32,667 nt of DNA, from the IMG/VR virus record IMGVR_UViG_3300025067_000003, positions 1 through 32,667 of that record. One strand, given 5' to 3'. Positions 13,201-21,143 of the stretch are shown here, one piece after another. Within the stretch, counting starts at the first letter, position 1, and each line of letters opens with the position of its first letter. A program made the translations under genes and the position numbers. This stretch comes from a virus. The notes beneath the pieces were generated by a model. That model had not been told where the DNA came from. It was given only the letters and a program-made list of their open reading frames with translations, and did not search any database.

Positions 13201-15148
13201 AGGTCTTCCCCCAATCTGATAGCGCTTCACCTAAGTCTGTGAAGAAGGTTGAGGTGTCGTCAAAGAACTTCTTTATCGGCTCCCAGATTGGCCTAGTGAA
13301 TTCGACGAACCCAGACCAGAGGGCCGCTAGCTGGTTAGTTATGAAGCCTAACGGATCCTTCAAAAAATCTGAGAGTCCTTGAGCAACCTTATCAAAGAAG
13401 TTCTTGATTGGCTCCCATACTGGTTTGGTGAGCTCCACAAAGGAGTTCCATGCCTCACTCAGGCCATTAACGAAGTTATTCCAAATGTTTTCGAAGAACT
13501 TACCAACATCCTCAAGGAAGTTCTTGATTGGCTCCCAGATCGGTTTAGTGAATTCAACGAACCCGGACCACAGGGCCGCTAGCTGGCTAGTGATGAAGCC
13601 TATTGGGTCCTTCAGGAACTCTTGGAAGGCGTCTGAGATCATCTTGATGAAGCTGTTTAGCGACTCCCACACAGTCTTAGATACAAAATCTATGAATTGT
13701 TTGATCGGCTCCCAGATTGGCTTAGTGAGCTCCACGAAGGAGTTCCATGCCTCACTTAGACCATTAACGAAGTTATTCCAGACGTCCTCAAAGAACTTAC
13801 CAACGTCCTCAAAGAACTTCTTGATCGGCTCCCATATTGGCTTGGTGAACTCGACGAACCCGGACCACAAGGCGGCAAGCTGCCCAGTTATGAAGCCTAT
13901 CGGGTCCTTCAGGAAATCTGAGAGTCCCTGGACAACATTATCAAAGAAGTTCTTGATTGGCTCCCAGATCGGCTTAGTGGCCTCTACAAAGGAGTTCCAT
14001 GCGTCGCTTAGTGCCTTAGTGATAGCGCCTATGGGGTCCTTGAAGAAGGCGGCTAGCGCGTCGGCTATGCCCTTGAGTGGGCCGGCTATTAGGTCTCCGA
14101 GGCGGGCTACGCTGTTCACGAATCCTTGAAAAACGACGCCGATTTCCTGGAGGCCGGCTACTATGTTGCTGAATATGCTCATTAGTGTGTTTGTTAGTGC
14201 TGAGAATGCGCTCACGAAGCTTTCGGCTATACTTCTCCCTAGCGATGCTAGTGCGTTTGACACTGTATTGACTATACTGGTTATTGTCTGGCTGATCGTG
14301 TTGGCTAGCGAGGAGAGTAGGGCGCCCAGCTGCTGCGCTAGGCCTGATAAAGCCGATGAGATGGATGATGCGAGGGAGCTGAGCGCCCCCATTATGCTGC
14401 TGGCTAGGGACCCGAGGCCCGAGGCTATGGTGCTGGCCAAGCCGCTCACCGCCGATGTGAGGGCGGAGACGACCGACGACAGCGCTGAGACTAGCGAGCT
14501 CGCTAGGCTCGAGATGGCCGATGTCAGGGTACTCGCTATGGACCCTAGGGCCGAAGTTATGGTACTCACCACGCCCGAAATAGCGCCGACTACTGCGTTC
14601 ACCACACCTGTGATGGCGGACGTTATTGTGCTGACCACGCTGCTGATGGCAGTAGTGATGGTTGAGGCGATGGCCGATAGTCCGGATGCTATTGCGTTCA
14701 GGACGCTTGAGATGGCGTTCGTGATTGTTGATGCTACTGAGGATAAGGCGTCACGCACCACTCCTAACGCCGAGGAGAATGTGGATGAGAGTACGTTGAA
14801 CGCGTTTGTGATCGCACTCCTGATGGCATCCCCTAGCGATGAGAGGGTCGAGGATATGGAGTTTATCAGAGAGTTTATGCCTGAGCTTATTGCGCCTGTT
14901 ATTGTGTTGATGGCGCCCGATATAGCTGATGTAATCGAGCTGCCAAGCGTGTTGAGGGCGCCTAGGATTGCGTCTCTCAGGGCGCCTATGAAGCCGGCCA
15001 CTTGGTCCCTCAGCCACGTGATTAGCTGGCCAAGGGGGTCTGTGATTCCAGCGATCCTCCAGTCCTCTATTACCTTTTCGAGGTCTTCATAGCTTAGACT
15101 GACTAGCGGGATCTCCTTGTCCCTAATCTGGATCGTTATGGTCTCCAT
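10286..15148 (-). CDS. Giant tape-measure-like virion protein, 1,620 aa
   Basis: The largest gene. After a short start domain, residues about 33-330 are a low-complexity Ser/Ala/Ile/Leu/Thr/Gly array (I-(S/T)-SAIS and similar) expected to form long amphipathic helices. Residues about 366-631 hold six copies of a WEPIK repeat, alternating with DP(I/L)G(F/A)IT modules. Two hydrophobic helices follow at about 779-808 and 828-853. The remaining 750 residues are helical, charged and soluble-looking. The composition and Trp-repeat pattern resemble tape-measure proteins, yet no tail or head genes of tailed viruses are present. Alternatives are a membrane-penetrating or adhesion protein. It starts two bases after the 121-residue gene and is surely cotranscribed with it. 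Confidence 0.85.
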   Translation of the reverse strand: METITIQIRDKEIPLVSLSYEDLEKVIEDWRIAGITDPLGQLITWLRDQVAGFIGALRDAILGALNTLGSSITSAISGAINTITGAISSGINSLINSISSTLSSLGDAIRSAITNAFNVLSSTFSSALGVVRDALSSVASTITNAISSVLNAIASGLSAIASTITTAISSVVSTITSAITGVVNAVVGAISGVVSTITSALGSIASTLTSAISSLASSLVSALSSVVSALTSAVSGLASTIASGLGSLASSIMGALSSLASSISSALSGLAQQLGALLSSLANTISQTITSIVNTVSNALASLGRSIAESFVSAFSALTNTLMSIFSNIVAGLQEIGVVFQGFVNSVARLGDLIAGPLKGIADALAAFFKDPIGAITKALSDAWNSFVEATKPIWEPIKNFFDNVVQGLSDFLKDPIGFITGQLAALWSGFVEFTKPIWEPIKKFFEDVGKFFEDVWNNFVNGLSEAWNSFVELTKPIWEPIKQFIDFVSKTVWESLNSFIKMISDAFQEFLKDPIGFITSQLAALWSGFVEFTKPIWEPIKNFLEDVGKFFENIWNNFVNGLSEAWNSFVELTKPVWEPIKNFFDKVAQGLSDFLKDPLGFITNQLAALWSGFVEFTRPIWEPIKKFFDDTSTFFTDLGEALSDWGKTFVKFISEDIPNFFTKDLPKFLTEDLPKILVEIGKNLLTSLQELGQAIFGALKLIGELLIRAVAALFDVGRAIMGGVINGMIMPILSSIKEAVKPASPPPEVKEFVQLLQDIFAKQLESFHEKVKSHEQVGSEVVASASAVAGTFGLIYVSAQLGGLLADVVHPLKNLQIRKTIKSVIDNFGGFFIMSSLSASFTFFVLHPLLRRFYQKMFTPVLPGPDTLTSMFFRRTFDEEYYKTHMKELGYSSTFINGFIDVNANIPTVQQMIRLVGAGKVDQKVALKQLKAAGWIGERGWLGPEEVFEGFKEPPPLSTALQMHWMKLIDLAELKKIYMWQGRHEDYFEKEVFSHYKIPPISDLITFVIREVLEPEDFRTLILKQGYPPREAIRELLGRPLMTPLIGGGVGEGDWADAYWEAHWRLPSPENVFEFYNRAIVGMISVGGREVKIDPATAEKIVTAYTTMHDYKPDPRVLTGFIKQKVGIDAIPIADEALVRSLRYRILTRIESRFVRRWGLISTSDYMRLGIAQGIDPFIKIRTLTGSEITMLDALTTAEFLQDLLEERTSLRTQLINAYVKGFNIKARVTYVGDQPGHTEEREIETLKLQEALAVLRFRPEEISWLMAQALIRRVSEIREDNIKSLIEDYVAGLLKPSEFEKELKGLIEEDEVRKTVIDFYTKKRIRQRLKRMYARLERDLLRELDTHLRLYESGFATKDSVVKLMDDLVARELLQPEEKELLLSISETRRTRELIELAVRALARRVGRAEITPEAFMSEMQKLGVDQSFAEKLLEVHAPFHTLTVASLISYADEVPIPPALLRKKLTALRVPPDEAKLIEAVIARRPISDEIRSIGSLLQSLARDLETNPGEAASVLQELNLTEAEIELRKKVIERLNKLAVRRQIRRTLDVLLREQYEALSKGQDPRLITLEQYVKIYRAMGFPDDYVIARAQEILANFKVKIDQWQNLKSRLEGGR
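13255..14050 (-). repeat. Six in-frame WEPIK coding repeats
   Basis: Six DNA copies of a segment encoding (K/R)P(I/V)WEPIK lie near 13275, 13405, 13525, 13700, 13825 and 13955. Their spacing is mostly 120-131 bp with one of about 176. Four of the intervals also encode a DP(I/L)G(F/A)IT module. The copies are conserved at DNA level (GGCTCCCA with flanks), indicating recent duplication or ongoing exchange, so length variants should arise easily. Confidence 0.85.
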
Positions 15149-15149
15149 G

Positions 15150-15515
15150 CTACCGGAGGAAGACTTCGACGTTGGCCCGATAGATAGCTACTGCTCTCTC
15201 AAGCTCCGACTTGACGGCTGCCGTAAACTTCTCCTGCCAGAGCCGTGCGAGGTCTGCGATTGTCCGGCCCCGCCTCTCCTCCTCGGTCAGGACGGGCTCT
15301 GCCACGAACAAATGTGCTACGGGAGTCCTGATGGGGTTGTTCTGCGCGTCGCGCCTCTCATTGTCCGTTATGTGGTACGCTATCATGTACATTTTCCGCC
15401 CATATATCTCTTGTAGGACGTTGATCTCGTGGATGACTACCCTCTGCCCGCCGAACTGGAACTCCTTTAGAGGTGGGACCTGCCTCGGAATCATCTCATC
15501 AGGAACACTAGCCAT
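15150..15515 (-). CDS. Unknown virion-operon protein, 121 aa
   Basis: An N-terminal beta-rich part (KEFQFGGQRVVIHEINVLQ, YMIAYHITDNERR) and a helical C-terminus (ADLARLWQEKFTAAVKSELERAVAIYR). No motif of known function. Lies six bases after the 94-residue gene and ends one base before the giant protein, so its product may act with that protein during assembly. Confidence 0.72.
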   Translation of the reverse strand: MASVPDEMIPRQVPPLKEFQFGGQRVVIHEINVLQEIYGRKMYMIAYHITDNERRDAQNNPIRTPVAHLFVAEPVLTEEERRGRTIADLARLWQEKFTAAVKSELERAVAIYRANVEVFLR

Positions 15516-15521
15516 GCCGTC

Positions 15522-15806
15522 CTACACCCCGCCAGACGACCTACGTAGCTTCTCGCTGATACGAATTATGGTCTTAGCGGGCCCACGAAGGTCCGCTATC
15601 TCTTGGCACGTGTCGCATGGCCTGTTATACTTGCTTGCAGAGGCGCACTCCTCAGGATCATGGGTAATGATTATCCTGACCACGTGCGCTATGAGCGTGT
15701 TCACCGCATCCGTTAGGCGCCTCATGTCTTCCTCCGGAAGGACTGGGGGGGCTTGCTGCGGCTGCACAGTCTGCTTCACTAGTTCCTGAATTTCCGGGAC
15801 ACTCAC
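15522..15806 (-). CDS. Small Cys-containing protein, 94 aa, first of virion operon
   Basis: A Pro/Gln-rich linker near residues 12-24 is followed by a helix (EEDMRRLTDAVNTLIAHVVRIII) and a cluster of three cysteines in EECASASKYNRPCDTC that could bind a metal with the nearby His. GTG at 15806 was chosen because a TATA box is centred 27 bp upstream. Function unknown. It opens the operon that runs through the giant protein to 9363. Confidence 0.72.
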   Translation of the reverse strand: MSVPEIQELVKQTVQPQQAPPVLPEEDMRRLTDAVNTLIAHVVRIIITHDPEECASASKYNRPCDTCQEIADLRGPAKTIIRISEKLRRSSGGV

Positions 15807-15828
15807 GTAGTTAGCTTGACCGGCGGGG

Positions 15829-15837
15829 GATATATGT
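15829..15837 (-). promoter_or_regulatory. Promoter of the giant-protein operon
   Basis: ACATATATC on the minus strand is centred 27 bp before the GTG at 15806. It is followed by a run of C (ATATATCCCCC), like the TATATACCCCCC elements in the TIRs. Confidence 0.65.
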
Positions 15838-15870
15838 CTTGTGGTGCCTTATCCCTGCTGCATATAAATG

Positions 15871-16386
15871 TTAGGTCGTGAACTCGCCGTAGAGGGCGAT
15901 AGTTATTATGTCTATTGAGCCGTCGGATGCGCCGCCGAGATCTACTACAAAGTCCACCCTATTGTCTGCTGGGACAATGTAGTCGCTGATTGCGGTGGCG
16001 AAGACTCCTGTGGCGCCTGCTGAAACGGTGATGCTTGCCATTATGTTGGTCTCGTTGTGTCTAGCCCGTATTACTGCCGGGCCATCTAGGCTGTTCGACA
16101 AAACGTCTATGACAAGCCTTTTAAACTTCATCCTAACTGGAAGGGTTAGTCCTCGTGAGGCGCCTAACTGGCCCGTAAATGGCTGGACCTGTACAACTGA
16201 TCCCGCAACCTGCACGAATCCAGACATTGCGACCCCTATTATGTCTCCGCCAAGCGTAGGTGGTGGAGCTGACTCAAGCGCTGTGACGCGCGTATTTAGG
16301 TCGTCTAGGTCGTCTATTATTTGGTTCCACTCGGCCGACCTAATTACGTCGCCCGGATTCCTTTTTGGGGGCAGAACGAATGGCAA
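15871..16386 (-). CDS. Fibre-type protein with PGDVI..EWN N-terminus, 171 aa
   Basis: The N-terminus NPGDVIRSAEWNQIIDDLDDLNTRV is of the type that begins many virus fibre and baseplate-attached proteins: a 'GDVI..xxWN' strand and short helix that docks or trimerises. A short heptad (VTALES), a Gly-rich hinge and a beta-rich C-terminal domain follow. The TTG start at 16386 is the only reasonable one; promoter evidence is weak. It may share an anchoring function with the three paralogous genes just upstream, whose N-termini carry a similar GD(I/P)V..PEDHN motif. Confidence 0.7.
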   Translation of the reverse strand: MPFVLPPKRNPGDVIRSAEWNQIIDDLDDLNTRVTALESAPPPTLGGDIIGVAMSGFVQVAGSVVQVQPFTGQLGASRGLTLPVRMKFKRLVIDVLSNSLDGPAVIRARHNETNIMASITVSAGATGVFATAISDYIVPADNRVDFVVDLGGASDGSIDIITIALYGEFTT

Positions 16387-16449
16387 GCCGGATCACTACT
16401 ATGTAGCGTCTTTAGTAGGCTAAAAATGTTGTCTGGTGATGGGGCATGA

Positions 16450-16908
16450 CTACCCGTACCAGAGGTCATGTGAGGTTGATCCATCGGGGGAGAATCGTGG
16501 CCTAGGTCGCTGAGCTAGCGGGTCCCTAACGAACCACAGCGTGCCGGGTCTGAGTGGGGGGGTTCCTTTGTGAGGTACCAGATCTATAAACTCAGCCTCG
16601 ACGGAGGAGGGGGGGTAGATTGCCTTAGTCTCATAGTCATTGGGGGAAAACAGTATTTCGTGCCAATTAAATGCGGAGCGGAATAAGAGGTATAATCTGC
16701 CTGAAAGGGGCGGAAGCTCGGCTCTATGCTCCTTAAAAGAGATGAAGTTTAGCACATCTCTCCTGATGTCCGCTAGTGATCCTACAATATCAGTTAGTTT
16801 TGTGATGGCCTCTGTCTGGTCGTTATGGTCCTCCGGCGTGACTATGTCGCCTACCGCAGCGGTCTTTATACGCGCCAAGATTGCGCGCACCTCATCTACA
16901 TAGACCAC
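16450..16908 (-). CDS. Fibre-paralogue A (short form), 152 aa
   Basis: Shares with the next two genes an N-terminal VR..L.RI....GD.V.PEDHN.QTEAI.(K/R)LTDIV block and the later motif PPL(R/K)(P/A)G..WF....RFSPDG. It ends shortly after that motif, so it lacks the roughly 140-residue C-terminal domain of its paralogues. GTG 16908 has a TATA-like TTTATT centred 27 bp upstream, so it has its own promoter. Probably a virion appendage protein; this copy may be a truncated or short version. Confidence 0.78.
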   Translation of the reverse strand: MVYVDEVRAILARIKTAAVGDIVTPEDHNDQTEAITKLTDIVGSLADIRRDVLNFISFKEHRAELPPLSGRLYLLFRSAFNWHEILFSPNDYETKAIYPPSSVEAEFIDLVPHKGTPPLRPGTLWFVRDPLAQRPRPRFSPDGSTSHDLWYG

Positions 16909-16931
16909 AGACCATTCTAGGCGCTGGTCCC

Positions 16932-16939
16932 GAATAAAC
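16932..16939 (-). promoter_or_regulatory. Promoter of fibre-paralogue A
   Basis: AGTTTATT on the minus strand is centred 27 bp before GTG 16908, in the 32-bp gap after the preceding paralogue. Confidence 0.5.
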
Positions 16940-16940
16940 T

Positions 16941-17843
16941 TTAATATTGTATATAGAAGCTTGACGGCTTGTAGGCCGTAATGCTGACAGCTATCCGTAC
17001 TGGAAATGGAGGGTCACCGATTCTTGCATGATACTCAAAATGTGTTAGAATTATGACTTTTTCGTAGGGCTCAGTGAGGATTACCGCCATCTTTTGTTTT
17101 ATATCTATATTGGGCACTAAACCCACTACGCCTCTGATAACACCCATGTGCTGGATCCCGTAGCCTGTGTATGGATCAAGAGCAATAACGTCTATACGCC
17201 CATTCCAAGATTTTGAGGCATCATACTTAGTAGTTAGCCTGTGATCAACCACTAATATATGGCCAGGAGACAAAGTGTATGGGAATATGAAGTTGGCGTG
17301 ATGCCCAGCGTAAGTACCCACAGGCATGTAGTATGGGTCCACTACTATGCTATCAGTGAAAATTGGCTCCGAATATGTGGGGAAGTAGCGTTCTGGCCAT
17401 AATCTGTAAGCTACAAGTCCGTCGGGCGAGAAGCGGAGCTCCGGTATGTCTCCCCTGAACCAGATTCTGCCGGCCCTAAGTGGTGGGTCGTAGTTTAGGG
17501 GGATCAGGTCTATGTAGTCAGAATAAACAAGTTCAGGAGGATAGATAGTGTTGATTACGGTTAGGGCTGGTGTGAAGCGCAGCTCATGCCTATCTATTTC
17601 TTGGTTATATTGATACCACACGGTATCACTCCGCCATGTAGGGATGCTTAGCTGCTTTTTCAGTAGTATGTAGTCAAGAACTACGTCTCGGGGATCCTCG
17701 ATAGTCTCAACTATGTCCGTTAGTCTTGCGATGGCCTCTGTCTGGTAGTTATGGTCCTCCGGCATGACTGGGTCCCCCATCCTGACCCGCCTTATGCGTG
17801 ATAAGACGCTCCGGACTGCACTTACGTCAAACATGCTGTCCAC
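16941..17843 (-). CDS. Fibre-paralogue B, 300 aa
   Basis: N-terminal anchor block (PEDHNYQTEAIARLTDIVE) followed by a variable region, then the conserved segment DPPLRAGRIWFRGDIPELRFSPDG, then a beta-rich domain of about 150 residues ending near ARIGDPPFPVRIAVSITAY. The GTG at 17843 overlaps the upstream TAG by one base; ATG 17834 is an alternative. Beginning and middle are nearly identical at DNA level to paralogue C, while the C-terminal part differs strongly, as expected for receptor-binding proteins with a conserved anchor. Confidence 0.8.
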   Translation of the reverse strand: MDSMFDVSAVRSVLSRIRRVRMGDPVMPEDHNYQTEAIARLTDIVETIEDPRDVVLDYILLKKQLSIPTWRSDTVWYQYNQEIDRHELRFTPALTVINTIYPPELVYSDYIDLIPLNYDPPLRAGRIWFRGDIPELRFSPDGLVAYRLWPERYFPTYSEPIFTDSIVVDPYYMPVGTYAGHHANFIFPYTLSPGHILVVDHRLTTKYDASKSWNGRIDVIALDPYTGYGIQHMGVIRGVVGLVPNIDIKQKMAVILTEPYEKVIILTHFEYHARIGDPPFPVRIAVSITAYKPSSFYIQY

Positions 17844-18751
17844 TACCTTCTCTCAGGTCTTTCCAGCCAGAGATTTATGTTGCGAAACGCTGGGAACGGT
17901 GGGTCGCCGACGTGTGATATGTGGTAATATGTGTCGTAAAAGGTGATGCTGCTAATCGGCTTATCAACGTAGATCTGAAACCATGAAAAAGGCGTCCAAG
18001 TCCGTGTGAAGGGGATGTATGGCGTTGCGGGCGGACCAGTCATGTCAAACACGAGGCCGGGCTGTCCGAGATTGTATGTATAGTTGGTTGTCATTGTGAT
18101 CCTACCGTACCAATACTTGTCTTGGACATTGAAGGCCCCCCAATCAGCGCCCCACGAGAAGGCGCCACGTATCCTCCAACCTGGCTGTACCGTGAATGGG
18201 AACGAAATTGTTTGAGACAAATATAGCGCGCCAGACACTGGGAGGTCGAATGCCGCTCCTACTATATCAGAGGACCACTCAATAACGTATCTGGTGGGGT
18301 AGAGCGCCGCCCTCCATACTCGGTGAACGTCGGTGCCATTAGGCGAGAAGCGGATCTCCTGTATGTCTCCCCTGAACCAAAGCCTGCCGGCCTTAAGTGG
18401 GGGGTCATAGTTGAGGGGGGCGAGAAGTATTCTTTTTGCATCCACATAGTCTGCCGGGTACAATCTACGTGCCTCTAGTGTTTCGGTTACGAACATTGCC
18501 TCTACCCTATCCCTCTCTGTGTTGTGGAGCAGGTATATCATGCCGGGCTTGGGTTCTGGGGGGGTTGTATGTATCTTGAGTCTAATGAAGCTAAGACGGT
18601 CAGTCACAGGGTTTTCCGTGTACTCTAAGACATCTGTCAGCCTAGATATGGCTTCGGTCTGGTTGTTATGGTCCTCCGGCATGATCAGGGTGCCTGATGT
18701 GACCCGCCTTATGCGTGATAGGGCGCTCCGGACTGTACTGACATCCACCAC
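17843..18751 (-). CDS. Fibre-paralogue C, 302 aa
   Basis: The first of the tandem paralogues in transcription order, with the anchor block PEDHNNQTEAISRLTDVLE, the middle motif DPPLKAGRLWFRGDIQEIRFSPNG and a beta-rich end with VGDPPFPAFRNINLWLERPE. The GTG at 18751 (a second GTG follows directly) lies 28 bp after a TATA box, so it should be leaderless. It has no membrane segment or signal peptide. Assembly into virion fibres is inferred from the N-terminal pattern and the neighbourhood. Confidence 0.8.
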   Translation of the reverse strand: MVDVSTVRSALSRIRRVTSGTLIMPEDHNNQTEAISRLTDVLEYTENPVTDRLSFIRLKIHTTPPEPKPGMIYLLHNTERDRVEAMFVTETLEARRLYPADYVDAKRILLAPLNYDPPLKAGRLWFRGDIQEIRFSPNGTDVHRVWRAALYPTRYVIEWSSDIVGAAFDLPVSGALYLSQTISFPFTVQPGWRIRGAFSWGADWGAFNVQDKYWYGRITMTTNYTYNLGQPGLVFDMTGPPATPYIPFTRTWTPFSWFQIYVDKPISSITFYDTYYHISHVGDPPFPAFRNINLWLERPERR

Positions 18752-18774
18752 ACGTGGCTGATGGCTCTGCTGGT

Positions 18775-18783
18775 CTATAAATT
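18775..18783 (-). promoter_or_regulatory. Promoter of fibre-paralogue C
   Basis: AATTTATAG on the minus strand is centred about 28 bp before the GTG at 18751, in the gap after the 419-residue gene. Confidence 0.65.
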
Positions 18784-18790
18784 TTAGGCC

Positions 18791-20050
18791 TCACTTGCTC
18801 TCCACAAGAGTCGCTATGCGTCTGAGAAGCCCCTCGTCTAGGCCGAGTTTAGCGTATTTCGCTATTATCTGCTCCCTCGTGGCCGTGCCCAGCGTTATGT
18901 CCCTAGTCCTGATCTCCCTAGCGAAGCTCTGGTATCCTATCCTCCAGAACACGTTTTCAGAGTCTAGGAGCGATGCTATCCGAGTACCCGTCCTAAGCAT
19001 CCTGACTCCGTGCGCGACCCAGTTAGGTCCAAATCTATCCGACGTGATCGTCCATATCACAGCCGCCACTAGGGGGTCGCTCCTGACACGATAGTCGTCG
19101 AGCTCCCGCTGCATCTCCTCCCCAAGATTGTGAAGCTCTATATATTTTGCGATGAATGATAAAGCCTCACTCGCCATGTCGAACTGAGCTGTGTCGAAGA
19201 CGCCGTTATCGAACGTGTGGTACGTCACTACGATATAATCGAATCTAGCACGGTCGAAGGTCGCTAGGTCGAAGCGCATTGCCGTCATTATTGGGTCGGA
19301 TATCCATATAATGGTGTCCTCCCTGAGCATTGTGTCGAACCTAGCGGAGCCGAACATGTCCAAGTCAAAGTACGTGAAGTCTGTCTCAGACGTGTCGAAT
19401 CTAGCTTGGTCGAAGCGGGCTTGGTCGAAGAGGGGGGCCAAGGGCGGCGCCTCGCCTTTGGGGAGTCTTAGCGGCACTTGTCCTGGCCAGAACCTACCTA
19501 AGTCGAAACTGTTGAAGTCGAGCCAGCATGCCGCCATGTACACGAACTCGGTGGCCCTGCTGATGAAGTGCAAGTCCTTGTCGGTCAGCTCATACTCTGG
19601 GGACCTCGTGAAGTATTCTGAGTATGCGGCGCTACGCTTCTGCGCATCTATAAGTGCTTGGTTGAAGTAGTATCTATCGTGCATCGTGTACTTATATGTT
19701 AAGTTCCAGACCGCCTTTTCCTTCCAAGCGTTAGGACCTTTAAAGACCTCTATCTTAGCCGGCTCATACCTCGGGGGCGACTCGATTGGGTCATACTCGT
19801 CTCGGCCATAGACTGCTATCCCGTATAACGCTTTCTTAGTGAATAGTGGAGGAATCTCGATGCCGAAGTTGAAGACGAGGTGGAAGTCTAATGAGAACTT
19901 GAACTCTAGCGCTAGCTTGAAGTTGAAGTCCAAGTCAAGCCTGAGCAGGTTGTATATGTCGAATAGTGTTAGGGCGCCTTCTTCGCCGGTCTTCTGCTCA
20001 AATTTCCTCTTGATGTTTATGATGTCTTCTTCCTTAACGAAGAGGAGCAT
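18791..20050 (-). CDS. FD-repeat putative virion protein, 419 aa
   Basis: Two unusual regions stand out. Residues about 37-64 alternate hydrophobic and polar residues (DLDFNFKLALEFKFSLDF), a long amphipathic beta-strand pattern. Residues about 207-292 carry repeated (A/R)-x-FD units (FDQARFDQARFDT, FDLATFDRARFD, FDTAQFD), suggesting a solenoid or regular loop structure. The last 120 residues are helical. No enzyme motif is seen. It starts one base after the glycosyltransferase stop, so the two are coupled. A structural role is likely, perhaps as a glycosylated protein. Confidence 0.78.
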   Translation of the reverse strand: MLLFVKEEDIINIKRKFEQKTGEEGALTLFDIYNLLRLDLDFNFKLALEFKFSLDFHLVFNFGIEIPPLFTKKALYGIAVYGRDEYDPIESPPRYEPAKIEVFKGPNAWKEKAVWNLTYKYTMHDRYYFNQALIDAQKRSAAYSEYFTRSPEYELTDKDLHFISRATEFVYMAACWLDFNSFDLGRFWPGQVPLRLPKGEAPPLAPLFDQARFDQARFDTSETDFTYFDLDMFGSARFDTMLREDTIIWISDPIMTAMRFDLATFDRARFDYIVVTYHTFDNGVFDTAQFDMASEALSFIAKYIELHNLGEEMQRELDDYRVRSDPLVAAVIWTITSDRFGPNWVAHGVRMLRTGTRIASLLDSENVFWRIGYQSFAREIRTRDITLGTATREQIIAKYAKLGLDEGLLRRIATLVESK

Positions 20051-20051
20051 G

Positions 20052-21071
20052 TCAGAATCCCAGCATCCTTAGCAGCGTGGGGTATTTATTCGTGTGCGCA
20101 TAGGCCTCTACGCCTTCTAAACATCTCTCGACCATGTCTTGGTATGCATCTCTGTCATTCACGTAGGTGTCGTAGGCTTGGACTATGATGTCTGCGGCCT
20201 CCTCTACGTCATATACGTGCTCAACGAATGCCATCGGGCCAAAGCTTTCCACTTGTAGTGTCTCCTTCACCGGGACCCAGAGTGCGGCTCCCCGAGGAAT
20301 GAACTCTCTAGTCGGCATCATGTCCACGGCCACCAATGGTTTCCCTAGTGCTCTCGCCTCTAGCGCCGGCATCCCGAACCCCTCGCTCCGTGATAGGTGG
20401 AGGTAGTACTGGCTGCCAGCTATGAGTGCTAGGGGCATCTCACGTGGAAGAGAGCCGAATGATCCGACCTTGACTATCTTTCTATCGTCGCTCTGGAGAA
20501 GGGGCGTTATCTCTGCGTTAGTGACTAGCCCGACACGGTAGCCGGTCCTTCGCTGGGCTATCCGTAGCGATTGCAGCGCTATTTCGACCCTCTTGCGTGG
20601 GCCAACCTGTCCGATGTAGCTGAACCATACCGTGTCGCCGTCTGGTCCTGCCGGAGTGTATGGGTTCTTCTTCGCCTCGGCCACCACCTTAGGGTTGTAT
20701 GCGTGGTGCACCACCGCATCCACCCTTATTTTAGCGTCTGCGAGCCACCTTGCAGTCCACCCAGAGTTAGCCACCGTTATGTACTGTGATAGTATGTTGG
20801 GCGACCACCAAGACTTGTCTAAGGGGCCCTCAGCGGTTAGGTAGGCGAGCCGCAGGGTTGGGTGTGCATAGAAGAGGGCGAGGTAGTAATGCATCTCTGT
20901 CGAGATCATGGATCCTATTACGAGTGGGCGGAGCGTGTAGTTCCTCGTCTTTCCGGAGAGATATTCGGGACTCGAGAGTGCTTGGACCTTGTGCAGCTTG
21001 GCGACCTCCAATATGTCTTCTGCTATGTTTCTAAAACTCGCATGGGAGATTAATCCGGATATTAGGAGCAT
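20052..21071 (-). CDS. GT4-type glycosyltransferase, 339 aa
   Basis: A GT-B fold glycosyltransferase that should transfer a sugar from a nucleotide donor. The C-terminal half holds the family signatures: SYIGQVGPRKR (151-161), a strand at about 180, and the E-x7-E motif E230..E238 in SRSEGFGMPALEARALGKP, followed by a donor-binding loop. The N-terminal acceptor domain is short and starts GLISHASFRNIAEDI. No signal peptide or membrane helix. An AT-rich TATA-like stretch (21096-21106) lies about 30 bp upstream of the ATG. It is cotranscribed with the FD-repeat protein, which could be the substrate or share its stage of expression. Confidence 0.88.
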   Translation of the reverse strand: MLLISGLISHASFRNIAEDILEVAKLHKVQALSSPEYLSGKTRNYTLRPLVIGSMISTEMHYYLALFYAHPTLRLAYLTAEGPLDKSWWSPNILSQYITVANSGWTARWLADAKIRVDAVVHHAYNPKVVAEAKKNPYTPAGPDGDTVWFSYIGQVGPRKRVEIALQSLRIAQRRTGYRVGLVTNAEITPLLQSDDRKIVKVGSFGSLPREMPLALIAGSQYYLHLSRSEGFGMPALEARALGKPLVAVDMMPTREFIPRGAALWVPVKETLQVESFGPMAFVEHVYDVEEAADIIVQAYDTYVNDRDAYQDMVERCLEGVEAYAHTNKYPTLLRMLGF

Positions 21072-21143
21072 GCCGAGTAGTGTATTTGGATGGGAAAAAA
21101 TAAGTATTGTGGTGTGTGGGGGAGTCGCTAGCCGCTATGTCGC

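Noticed and set aside
12621-13382. 253-aa plus-strand ORF opposite the giant gene
   Set aside because: Shadow frame within a strongly supported long gene, without start signals.
14163-15092. 309-aa plus-strand ORF opposite the start of the giant gene
   Set aside because: A shadow of the low-complexity codon repeats; no promoter, no ribosome-binding site, and an implausible repeated composition.
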